Source: Lactarius indigo (lineage: Eukaryota; Basidiomycota; Agaricomycetes; Russulales; Russulaceae). Taken from it: a DNA stretch of 64,000 nt. The notes beneath the pieces were generated by a model. That model searched no databases and was not told the origin of the DNA. It saw nothing but the letters and a program-made list of their open reading frames with translations. Below are positions 12,741 through 19,909 of this stretch, piece after piece. Numbering within the stretch: position 1 is the first letter of the stretch; each line of letters begins with the position of its first letter. The stretch lies in the NCBI GenBank assembly GCA_025766275.1, contig JAFKAC010000024.1, positions 682,001-746,000 on the forward strand, given 5' to 3'. A program made the position numbers and the translations under genes.

Positions 12741-14767
12741 AGATCTTGAAGTATAAGATCTTTTACTTCATCCGTACTATTGGCCACTTGTGTGAGCCAC
12801 TCTTTGGCTTGCTCTCCTGCCGTTTTTGTGCTTGCAGCGTTGATTTGGGGTGCGGGCGTCACGCTCGGCGCCGGCGACATATACCCGGGCAGCGACGGCA
12901 CGTACTGCGAGACAGGTCCCTGAGGATATCCCGTAGTTTCGGTCATGCGACTGCTGGATGGGGCAGTCTGCCACTGTTGCTGCGTGCGCGGATATGGACA
13001 GTTTCGTGAGAGGTGGCCGGGAGTATGACAGTTATAGCAGAGGACGTTCCTTAAGTCTCTTCGGGATCCTCCTCTCCCTCGTCCTCGAGCTCCCGGTCCT
13101 CCTCTTGGGGGGAACGGTGGCGTAGGCCAGTCGCGGTGAGGTAGTTTGTTGAAGTCGATGTCTTCGGACCCCGCGAGTCTCACCTTGGCACGGTCAGCTG
13201 AGGTGTCCATTGCCCATGGGTTAGTTTGTGGCAGGTTCTGTGGGAGTGTCCATCCCGCATTGCCGCCTTGCTTCTTTGGCGGCGTCGTCGTGTTTTTGTA
13301 TTCATTGAGTCTTGCCTTGAGGTGTATATAATTCTTCTGCCGTTTGAGGACGGCCCTTTTCCAGTCGTCGAACGTGACGGGGTCGTCGAACTGGAACGCG
13401 TTCTTGAACAATTCCTTGGGCAGCCCCAACGTAAAGAGGTCGATGGTTTGGGGTTTGTTGAGGCGGTAGTGAGCCTTCCGTGCAAGCTGTTCAAAATCAT
13501 TGACGTACTTGTCAATGTCTTCTCCCGCCATTTTGAAGCCTTTTCGTAGTATGGCTTGGGCTTGTTCCCTCTCTAGCGTGTTTTCGAACCTCTGGCTGAA
13601 TCCATCAGCTACGGCGTCCCATAGATTGCGAGTGTAGGGGCTGATCCCTCGTTGTATTTGCCTGTTGAGCCAGTTCAGGAAGGACAGGACCCATTCACTG
13701 ACTGCTCCACCTTTGATGTAGGAAAGAAACAGAAGGCATCTTCTGTAGTCGTTGCGCATGATAGGGGCGTCTAGATTCATGCCCCAGTAGACATGCCACT
13801 GCGTCAAGAATTGATCTACTTTGAGCCTGTCTCCGTCAAAGATGGAAGGTGGCTCGCCGGTTAATTTTTCATTATGATGTCCTCCTCCTCCGGCATCTCC
13901 ACCACCTCCTCCCCCTCCACCGCCTCCTCCACCTCCTGGTGGTCCTGTGGGCGGCATTCTTGGTGGTTCGGTTCTTCGTAGATCAAACGGGATACCTCCC
14001 CCTGGTGGCGGTGGCGGGTCTCCACCCGGCCCTCCTATCCCTGGTGGGAGGTCTAGTGCGGGTTGTCGCCCGGATGGGGGGTCCCCCCTATCTGATCCTA
14101 TCGCCCGAAAGATTGCGGCGTCCTCTGCGGTCATTCGTACTCCGGTTTCCGGGTTGATGGGCATAATGATGTCCCTTGCTTCCTCGCGTATTACCCGCGC
14201 TTCTTCCATCGCGACTTCTTCCATTGCACGTGTTATCGTAGCCATGATTGCTGGGGATCGAATGTGAATTGGCTCTGGTTCGGTAATATGCGCAGACTCA
14301 GCTCTTTCTATCAGGAGGTCTTGTATAGCTCCTCCGCTTGTTTCCATCTGGTTTGGCTCTCGGCCTTCGCTTTCTTCCTGGCTTTGATCTTCTTCTTCTT
14401 CTTCTTCTGAAACCACTTCTCCAGTGGAGTGTTCACGTACTTGTCCGTCAATGGGTCCCCAGTCTGATCGGCTATTGAGCTCTCGTGCGTCGATGTCACA
14501 ACGGTATCTGGGTCCAGCTGGTCGTATGATGTCCCACTGGGAGTCTATAGGGTTCCACGCAACTTCTACCCAACACAAGTGGTCGAAGTTGAACTCAACT
14601 GGGCGAAACCTCGAGGGTCCGTTAAATTCCACAAAGTATCTGGTCTCTTCTTGTCGTTCCCTCCAACTGGCAGCTTGTAAAAAGCGCGTGGGGACGTTCC
14701 GTTCTCCTCTTCTTGGGATCGAGTACGGACGGAAGTTCGTCCACTGGTCTCTTGTTGTTACGGCCAC
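12710..14767 (-). CDS. gag: Element C Gag with CCHC zinc knuckle, GTG start
   Basis: The intact frame is 685 residues. It has a charged N-terminal region, an acidic stretch (SEEEEEEDQSQEE), a glycine/proline-rich linker, the retrotransposon Gag core (about residues 305-430) and one zinc knuckle, CYNCHTPGHLSRNC (C-x2-C-x4-H-x4-C). There is no ATG near the start. An in-frame TAA lies 15-18 nt upstream and the first usable start is GTG at 14767-14765 in the context ACTGTGG. The first internal ATG is only near residue 141, yet the region before it resembles element B Gag (FRPVEF.../YEPIEY...). GUG initiation is therefore inferred. Confidence 0.88.
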   Translation of the reverse strand: MAVTTRDQWTNFRPYSIPRRGERNVPTRFLQAASWRERQEETRYFVEFNGPSRFRPVEFNFDHLCWVEVAWNPIDSQWDIIRPAGPRYRCDIDARELNSRSDWGPIDGQVREHSTGEVVSEEEEEEDQSQEESEGREPNQMETSGGAIQDLLIERAESAHITEPEPIHIRSPAIMATITRAMEEVAMEEARVIREEARDIIMPINPETGVRMTAEDAAIFRAIGSDRGDPPSGRQPALDLPPGIGGPGGDPPPPPGGGIPFDLRRTEPPRMPPTGPPGGGGGGGGGGGGGDAGGGGHHNEKLTGEPPSIFDGDRLKVDQFLTQWHVYWGMNLDAPIMRNDYRRCLLFLSYIKGGAVSEWVLSFLNWLNRQIQRGISPYTRNLWDAVADGFSQRFENTLEREQAQAILRKGFKMAGEDIDKYVNDFEQLARKAHYRLNKPQTIDLFTLGLPKELFKNAFQFDDPVTFDDWKRAVLKRQKNYIHLKARLNEYKNTTTPPKKQGGNAGWTLPQNLPQTNPWAMDTSADRAKVRLAGSEDIDFNKLPHRDWPTPPFPPRGGPGARGRGRGGSRRDLRNVLCYNCHTPGHLSRNCPYPRTQQQWQTAPSSSRMTETTGYPQGPVSQYVPSLPGYMSPAPSVTPAPQINAASTKTAGEQAKEWLTQVANSTDEVKDLILQDLWGKEGFQDA
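12722..12728 (-). other. Programmed -1 frameshift heptamer GGGTTTT (gag to pol, C)
   Basis: On the sense strand the gag codons are GAG GGT TTT CAG and the heptamer G GGT TTT fits X XXY YYZ. A -1 slip reads GGG TTT TCA, exactly the pol frame. The gag stop follows after three more codons. Elements B and D have G GAT TTT at the same place. No downstream pseudoknot was analysed. Confidence 0.75.
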
Positions 14768-14773
14768 AGTGAG

Positions 14774-14784
14774 ATCTTGGTCTT
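14774..14784 (-). other. Self-priming primer-binding site of element C
   Basis: The sense sequence AAGACCAAGAT lies 2 nt inside the 5' LTR boundary. Its exact 11-nt complement ATCTTGGTCTT is in the LTR (15018-15008), 34 nt downstream of the first T of the TATTTATA box, where transcription should start. No tRNA-type TGG follows the LTR. This is the arrangement known for Tf1/sushi elements. Confidence 0.8.
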
Positions 14785-14786
14785 AA

Positions 14787-15309
14787 TGTTACGCCGTCAC
14801 GGCGTTAGCTCGACTTGAGCTCTATGAAGGCGGTAACAACTTAGCGGATTCCTTGAAGACGCGTAGGTCCAAGCGTAGATCTTAGTGAACACTCGAAGGT
14901 GCACTTCAACGGGTTGCGATCTTGTGTCACTACTAAGGGCAGACTCTTGTCCACAGCTTCGAGAGAGAGAGAGAGAGAGAGAAAGAAGAAACAAGTGACG
15001 ATTCAAGAAGACCAAGATGGCGTATCTTGGTCTTCGCGAGACACTATAAATACAAGTCGAGCAGGCTTTCAAGCGCTGCTATGAGTCACAGTAAAGTAAG
15101 CGTCCAACGTATCGCACAAGTCGCTCGAACCCTAATACTACTACTACTAGTACTAGTGGCGTGATCCTCAGTCAGCAATCGTCTCGCAATCTCCTATCGT
15201 ACTCGTATCACCTATCGTAAGTCCGCAACTAATCTACCTTACCGCCGTAGTTGCAACCAGTACAGTAAGGGTCACAGTCCGTATAGTCCGTACGAGTCGA
15301 AATGTGACA
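14787..15309 (-). repeat. 5' LTR of element C
   Basis: This is the 523-bp partner of 7449-7971 with TGT...ACA ends; the target duplication TTCGT follows at 15310-15314. It contains the promoter, hairpin and GA tract described for the element. Confidence 0.96.
15007..15052 (-). promoter_or_regulatory. Element C promoter: TATA box and RNA 5' end hairpin
   Basis: On the sense strand TATTTATA (15052-15045) is followed by a perfect 12-bp inverted repeat, GAAGACCAAGAT / ATCTTGGTCTTC, with a 5-nt loop. The second arm begins at the expected RNA 5' end and provides the 11 nt complementary to the primer-binding site. Confidence 0.65.
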
Positions 15310-15672
15310 TTCGTCGTTTCCAAGGTCCATAATGAGGAATCGAAGATTTTGGGTTTTCCCTCCCGTTTTGACAGTTAGATTGGTGAATGAAGTGATTTCG
15401 CCTCCTTGGTTGTGGGTCCCGTCCACATTCCATATTTTAATAGGTCGTTCCATGGCCAGCCAAGCGATTTTTAATCTTCATAGGAGGTTTGCGCTTATAA
15501 AGTTGTTGGTTGCCCCAGAGTCGACAAGGACATTCCGTTCGGCCATCGCGTGTGCAGATTTGAAAAGTACTGGAATTCGCATAGATCGGAATCTGCTATT
15601 GTACACGCTAAGTTTTAATGCTCTAGCCCAGGCCGCCGGGTTCAAGCGTTCAGAAAATCCTTCTTTTGGCCA
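15310..15672 (-). pseudogene. pol: Element B protease, proximal part before the C insertion
   Basis: The pol frame enters by the -1 shift at 15654-15660 (EGFSERLNPAAWARA, matching C pol GGFSGRLNPSVWVRA) and shows the protease motif LVDSGATNNF. A TGA interrupts it at 15478-15480. It stops at the element C boundary after LGNDE and resumes at 7448 in the same frame. Confidence 0.85.
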
Positions 15673-17321
15673 AACAATTTGTCCACCATCAATTCTCGTA
15701 CTTCTGGGGTTTGTGCGAATAGCGCTGCTACTTGGGCGTCCGCTTGTTCCTCATTAGAAAGGGGGTGTGACGCGGTCATGGAGATAGTGGCAGTTGTAGG
15801 GGCGCTGGTCGTGGGAGCTGCGGTTTCTGTTGCCTTGATGGTGGTGGACTTTTGAGGGCAGTTGCGGGAAATATGCCCTTGGCCTCGGCAACGGAAGCAC
15901 CTCCCTTCTTTTTGCAGCTGCAGTTTTTTGGTATCTGTTAAAGCAGCTCTTGCCCTTGTGCGGCTAACATCCATTGCGTTGGGGTCTCAGTTTTTGTTCA
16001 GCGCCAACAACCATTGGTCATGGGATGCTCCCCCTCGTTTGTTGTTTCCTCCTTTTGTGAGTTTGTCCTTTAAAAGGAGGTATTTGGCTTGTTGCAGTAT
16101 TACAGCTGCTTTCCAGTCATCCCATGTGATTGGGTGATGGAATTTGATTGCATTTACAACAAGGGTGTTGGGAAGTCCCTTCTGGAAGATTTCCAATGTT
16201 GTGGCTTCGTCCTTATTGTACCCTGCTTTGTTAGCGAGGTTTGAGAATTTGGCAATATATGTGTCGATGTCTTCTTTTTCCATTCTGAGGTTTTGAATGG
16301 TGTGTCGGGCTTTTTGTTGTTGTGTGGTATCGGTGTAGGCTTGAATGAATTGTGCTTCGATAGTGTCCCAAAGGTTTTCTTCGTTTAGGGGCACTCCGGC
16401 TACTAGTTGGGCGACAAGCCATTGAATTTGTTCTTCGACCCAGTCGTCCACAAGGGGACCTCGGATGTACGAAAGGAGAGTCATTGCGTGGGAGTACGGG
16501 ACCACCAGTTGTTGTACAGTGGGGTTCATTCCTCGATAGAGGGAGAAGGCGTTGAGAAATGCCCAACTTGATTCCCGATCTCCCATAAACTCTGGCGGAG
16601 CGTTTCCTCCGAGTCTCCCATTAAGGAGGCCTGGGGCCGCTCCTCCTCCTGCAGCTGCGCCTCCACCTCCAGGTGCACCGCCTCTGCCTCCAGGCGCACC
16701 GCCTCCACCTCCAGGCGCACCACCTCCACCTCCAGGCGCACCGCCTCCATGATGGCTTCCTGGGCCTCCTGGAGGGCCGCTTCCGCCTGCTGACGCACTT
16801 CCTCCCATAGGATGTCCTCCACCACTTGGAGCAGCCGCAGAGGAGGACGCTCCTCCACTGGGATGACCGCTTCCTGACTGGGTGAGGGTGGTTGTGAGTT
16901 GGGTTTGGGTGGTGGACATGTTGGCATACGATGCAAAGTCAACTGGTCTGGTAATAGTGGGTGTGAGGGTAGGATCGGGGTTTTCGCTGTCTGAGTTGGG
17001 TTCTGCGACGTCGGAGTCAACGTCAATGCCTTGTATTCGGGTTTTTCCTGGTCTGAGTCCGAGAGACGCAGGTACTGGTTTGATCGAGTACCAAGAGTTC
17101 TTTTTGTCTGAATAGGCGATGTAGGCCCAGACGTGTTGGTCTTCGATATACTCGATGGGTTCGTAGGTATTTTTGTCGGGGTCGAAGATGTAGTAGCCTG
17201 TGTCGTGGGGAGTGTTTCTCCAAGTAGCCGTTCCTTTGATCGAGGATCGGAGGTCGTTGTCAGTGTGTCGTTCCAGGTATTCCTGGACAAACTTGGTTCG
17301 GCTTCGGCTGGTGAGAGCCAC
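15642..17321 (-). pseudogene. gag: Element B Gag with CCHC knuckle, one TGA stop
   Basis: The frame encodes an N-terminal region (TYEPIEYIEDQHVWAYIAY), a glycine/proline-rich repeat linker, the Gag core and, after a TGA at 15987-15989, a zinc knuckle CFRCRGQGHISRNC. The TGA lies before DPNAMDV in an otherwise continuous frame, so it reads as a decayed CGA codon. As in element C there is no ATG for the first roughly 130 codons; the first candidate start is GTG at 17321-17319 in context ACCGTGG, with an in-frame TAA just upstream inside the LTR. Confidence 0.85.
15654..15660 (-). other. Programmed -1 frameshift heptamer GGATTTT (gag to pol, B)
   Basis: The gag reading AAG GAT TTT CTG shifts at G GAT TTT to GGA TTT TCT, the frame that continues as pol. 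The position, four codons before the gag stop, matches element C. Confidence 0.7.
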
Positions 17322-17329
17322 GGTGTAAG

Positions 17330-17340
17330 AGACTAGACTT
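17330..17340 (-). other. Self-priming primer-binding site of element B
   Basis: Sense AAGTCTAGTCT starts 2 nt inside the LTR edge (17343). Its exact 11-nt complement AGACTAGACTT is in the LTR at 17569-17559. The spacing and length are the same as in element C. Confidence 0.78.
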
Positions 17341-17342
17341 AA

Positions 17343-17611
17343 TGTAACGCCACTACAGGGGCGTTAGATACGACCTGTATCAAGTCAGTCAAGTCGCGGT
17401 AGCACAAGCTCTAAGGCGAGGCTTCAGTAGAGTGGTGCACAAGGATCACAAGGACGTTCGTCACTTGGATCGTAGAGGAAGGCTAAGACTCGAAGGTCTA
17501 GCGAGTTCGTGAGACAGGAGAAGGGGCACAAAGGTGTTCGAGTGTAGTATTACACAAGAAGTCTAGTCTACTGTACAAGCTAGGTATGACTAGGGTTAAA
17601 TAGTAGTCGTG
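17343..17611 (-). repeat. 5' LTR of element B, inner part
   Basis: The LTR edge next to gag is TGTAACGCC (plus strand, 17343), resembling the C LTR edge TGTTACGCC. The outer end cannot be fixed. An LTR-like block of opposite orientation starts near 17612, so either the B LTR is truncated there or the true end lies further right. Confidence 0.6.
17559..17602 (-). promoter_or_regulatory. Element B promoter and predicted RNA 5' end
   Basis: Sense TATTTAA (17602-17596) lies 33 nt before AGACTAGACTT (17569-17559), the 11 nt complementary to the primer-binding site. It is followed by CTTG, as in elements C and D. Confidence 0.6.
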
Positions 17612-18341
17612 TGTCACGGACGCTCTATTTTCGCCTTATTTTTCTGTATTTTTACAGATTTATTTGATGAAGATACGAGTCTCCAACGTTGTGTCAAACA
17701 TCCAAAGTCCTTATCATTAGATATGATAAGATGGTTAGTCACGTGATGCCAACATGTGCACCCACAAGCACGTGACCCTGGGATAGTAACTCCCTTATGG
17801 GATGTTACCTCTTTAGGTCACCTTCCTCATTAGTGCAGTAGTTTCTCATTGGACGATAAGCAGGGAAGGTTCTAGATAGTTCTAGACTACGTTGTCATAG
17901 GGTTGTGACTCATAGATAAGGACACGTCATTGTTCTGTCAGCATTAATGACTATGCATCAGTCAGCACAATAGATAATGCTATTATTAGACACGACGCGT
18001 CAGCGTCTGACTCATTACTATTACACGTACCTTTAGTAATAAGGTTCTATAGTAATTCGAACTCAGCTGCAGCATAGTATATAAACCCTCATGTAGCGTC
18101 CTGAGTGGAACCAACTTGTCCTCTTGGTTCTCCACTCAGCATGCCATAGCGTGATCACCAGACCTTTGGGCTTGTATAAAGTCCTCACGTGTGTCTACTC
18201 TCCACTGTGCCTGTACGTTCGGCGCGTGACTTGTCTCCGCGTTAGGCTTGGGTGTGTTCCCAGTTCAGTTCGCTAACCTTCACCTTGGTCTAGTTGTACG
18301 CGATAAGTCATACCGCTACATTGTGTTGTATGACTGTCACA
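17612..18341 (+). repeat. Probable extra LTR (F), plus orientation
   Basis: The block starts TGTCACGG and ends GTCACA, contains TATATAAA (18078) and, at the expected start site, an imperfect inverted repeat (CTGAGTGGAACCAA... TTGGTTCTCCACTCAG). Its size (730 bp) and TATA position resemble the D LTR. There is no partner copy, no matching 5-bp duplication and no fitting primer site after it, so it may be a solo LTR, a fragment, or part of the B LTR. Confidence 0.4.
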
Positions 18342-18582
18342 AACAGATGGCATCATTGCTGAGTCGAGAAACAAAGGGATAGGCATAAAGAGAACAAAGC
18401 GAGGAGATATCAAAGATAAGGGTGAATCACGCAGGGTCGCACGTGAATAGAAGTAAGTCAGACACTAGCACATGTCAAGCTTTATCAGAAGGGAACGTCG
18501 ATAAGCAGGGCGCATGATAGGAATCAGGTAAATGTAAAGTCCACGTGATCATACAGGGCTCGTATGGTGTGGGAAGGGAATA
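18342..18582. other. Unassigned 241 bp between LTR block and element E
   Basis: The stretch is rich in A and G on the plus strand. No open frame, repeat or integrase motif could be recognised; it may be decayed pol of element E. Confidence 0.4.
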
Positions 18583-18837
18583 GTGGTAAGAAAAGAAACG
18601 AGTCCAGGGAAAATCGTAACACCACCACCACCTGACCTGATCAATGGTGAAGAAGAGCAGGAAGTCGAAGCTATTCTGGACATACGACGGCATAAAGGGC
18701 ACAAACTGGAATACCTAATCAAATGGAAGGGATTCCCATCGTCAGAGAATGAGTGGGTCAGAAAAGAGGACATGCACGCTGATGACCTTGTCAAACAGTT
18801 CTATCTTCAAAAACGTACAAATACTAAGACGAACTGA
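18583..18837 (+). pseudogene. pol: Element E chromodomain fragment (3' end of pol)
   Basis: The frame reads [20 protein letters not shown] then [18 protein letters not shown], the typical end of a chromodomain integrase, and stops after KTN. The rest of pol upstream is missing or unrecognisable. It places element E in the same chromodomain group as A-D. Confidence 0.8.
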
Positions 18838-19320
18838 AGAGAACGAACCATTCCCTCTTCCTCCAACAATGTCCTCTCAACCGTCTCAGCTCTTTTCCAG
18901 TTACAGTCACATTGTCCAAGAAGCAGCTGCCATCGCACAGCTGTGGATCGCCATTCGCACTGGAACGCACAATGAAGGAGATATCCCCATGTTGCAACAA
19001 ATTCTTCACCCTAACCTCTTCACTGACTATGTCGAACCACCTCCGCCCACAATCGAAGAGATTCACCAAGACAAGTGGATCAACACCCAGCTCGCAGGAG
19101 AACTCCCGTCTATTTCACCAATCCAATCCCCTCCACGCTCTCTTGTCCCCAATGACCACCCAGGCGACGATTGGCACTTCAATCACCCTGACTGTCACGA
19201 ACCTATAAACCTGGTCGTGACCCAAGGGCGCCTAGGACCGGCCCGCATCGGACCGGTCTTATGTAATCACCTTCCTAAAGGGGAATTCCGAATCGGAGTT
19301 TGAATTCTGCTCTCAAATGA

Positions 19321-19380
19321 TCACGTGATCTGTCACGTGATCTGTCACGTCTCTCAAGCCACGTGTTGTGTACACGTGTA
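19321..19380 (+). promoter_or_regulatory. CACGTG palindrome cluster in the D LTR
   Basis: Within 60 bp there are two ATCACGTGAT/TCACGTGAT-type sites, a further CACGT, CCACGTG and TACACGTGTA. CACGTG is the E-box bound by fungal bHLH factors of the Pho4/Cbf1 type. The cluster is about 270-330 bp upstream of the TATA box and is duplicated in the right LTR. Regulation by such a factor is inference. Confidence 0.45.
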
Positions 19381-19647
19381 CTTATCAACAAGTTGATTGT
19401 TGATCAATCAACGAAGATAATCACCCAAGTCACCACCCCTCGGGGATTCCCGCATTGACTGCGGAATCACGCCATTCTAACGCAAGATTGCGCCATCGAC
19501 TGCGGCGCAGCTGTTCTATGTTTAAACCTCTTCTTATTGGACTCTATTGATAGATGTCTCTAGAATGTTCCTTTGCGCAGTACTGCGCAGCACCCGTGGA
19601 CAGGCCCTAAGCCTGCCCTAAACCTACGCACAGACCACCCCCTGTAG

Positions 19648-19692
19648 TATATAAGCTGGTGCAATTCTACGGACAGTCCCTCAGACTGTCCA
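19648..19692 (+). promoter_or_regulatory. Element D TATA box, RNA start hairpin and priming sequence
   Basis: TATATAA starts at 19648. AGACTGTCCA (19683-19692) starts 35 nt later and is the exact complement of the primer-binding site TGGACAGTCT. An inverted repeat GGACAGTC/GACTGTCC (19671-19678 and 19684-19691) surrounds the predicted start. Confidence 0.65.
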
Positions 19693-19842
19693 CTTGTGAC
19701 ATCCTCCCCTTGCCTCTCAGCTCCTTCGAGTGCCCCACACTTCGTGCGCCACTACTTCTCTTTGAGCCAAGGCCGTAGCCCACGTTTCCTACAATCTTCT
19801 ACACCCTCCGCAGCCCCCAGTCTCCGCCTTCGTCGTGACCCC

Positions 19843-19856
19843 CTGTCGAGTGACAG
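19843..19856 (+). other. GAGT-loop hairpin near the end of the D LTR
   Basis: Perfect 5-bp stem CTGTC/GACAG with loop GAGT, 54 nt before the GTG of the first ORF. It is the shortest of four hairpins in this element with the same C[GAGT]G cap; the others are at 21198, 21260 and 22283. Confidence 0.5.
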
Positions 19857-19870
19857 TGAGTCATCACACT

Positions 19871-19880
19871 TGGACAGTCT
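19871..19880 (+). other. Self-priming primer-binding site of element D
   Basis: TGGACAGTCT lies 2 nt after the LTR end (19868) and is complementary over 10 nt to AGACTGTCCA at the predicted RNA 5' end (19683-19692). It begins TGG like a tRNA-primed site, but the self-complement and 2-nt offset match elements B and C. Confidence 0.7.
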
Positions 19881-19909
19881 AACCAATAGACTGACTCCGG
19901 GCTGCTCCA

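Larger units (their letters stand above)
7449..15309 (-). mobile_element. Complete Ty3/gypsy chromodomain retrotransposon C
   Basis: Two 523-bp LTRs (7449-7971 and 14787-15309) flank gag and pol on the minus strand. Both flanks carry the target duplication TTCGT (7444-7448 and 15310-15314). The element is 7861 bp. The LTRs differ at only three positions (7458/14796, 7921/15259, 7965/15303), each a transition at a CpG. The purine tract GAAAAGGGGGTGA precedes the 3' LTR (revcomp of 7972-7984). It inserted into the protease region of element B. Confidence 0.96.
3652..17611 (-). mobile_element. Ty3/gypsy retrotransposon B, old, split by C and truncated by A
   Basis: Read on the minus strand: 5' LTR (from 17343 upward), PBS, gag, a -1 shift site, protease, then element C inserted, then the rest of pol, then a third ORF that runs into element A. 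Removing C (7449-15309) and one copy of its TTCGT duplication joins protease codons at 15310 and 7443 in frame, giving LGNDEVILGYPW across the junction. B carries ten in-frame TGA stops and is the most decayed element of the nest. Its outer LTR boundary is uncertain because a second LTR-like block starts near 17612. Confidence 0.85.
19193..19868 (+). repeat. 5' LTR of element D
   Basis: This copy is 676 bp with TGTCACG...ATCACA ends. It holds a cluster of CACGTG-like palindromes (19321-19380), a TATATAA box (19648), a hairpin at the RNA start and a GAGT-loop hairpin near its 3' end. It differs from the right copy at one CpG. Confidence 0.97.
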
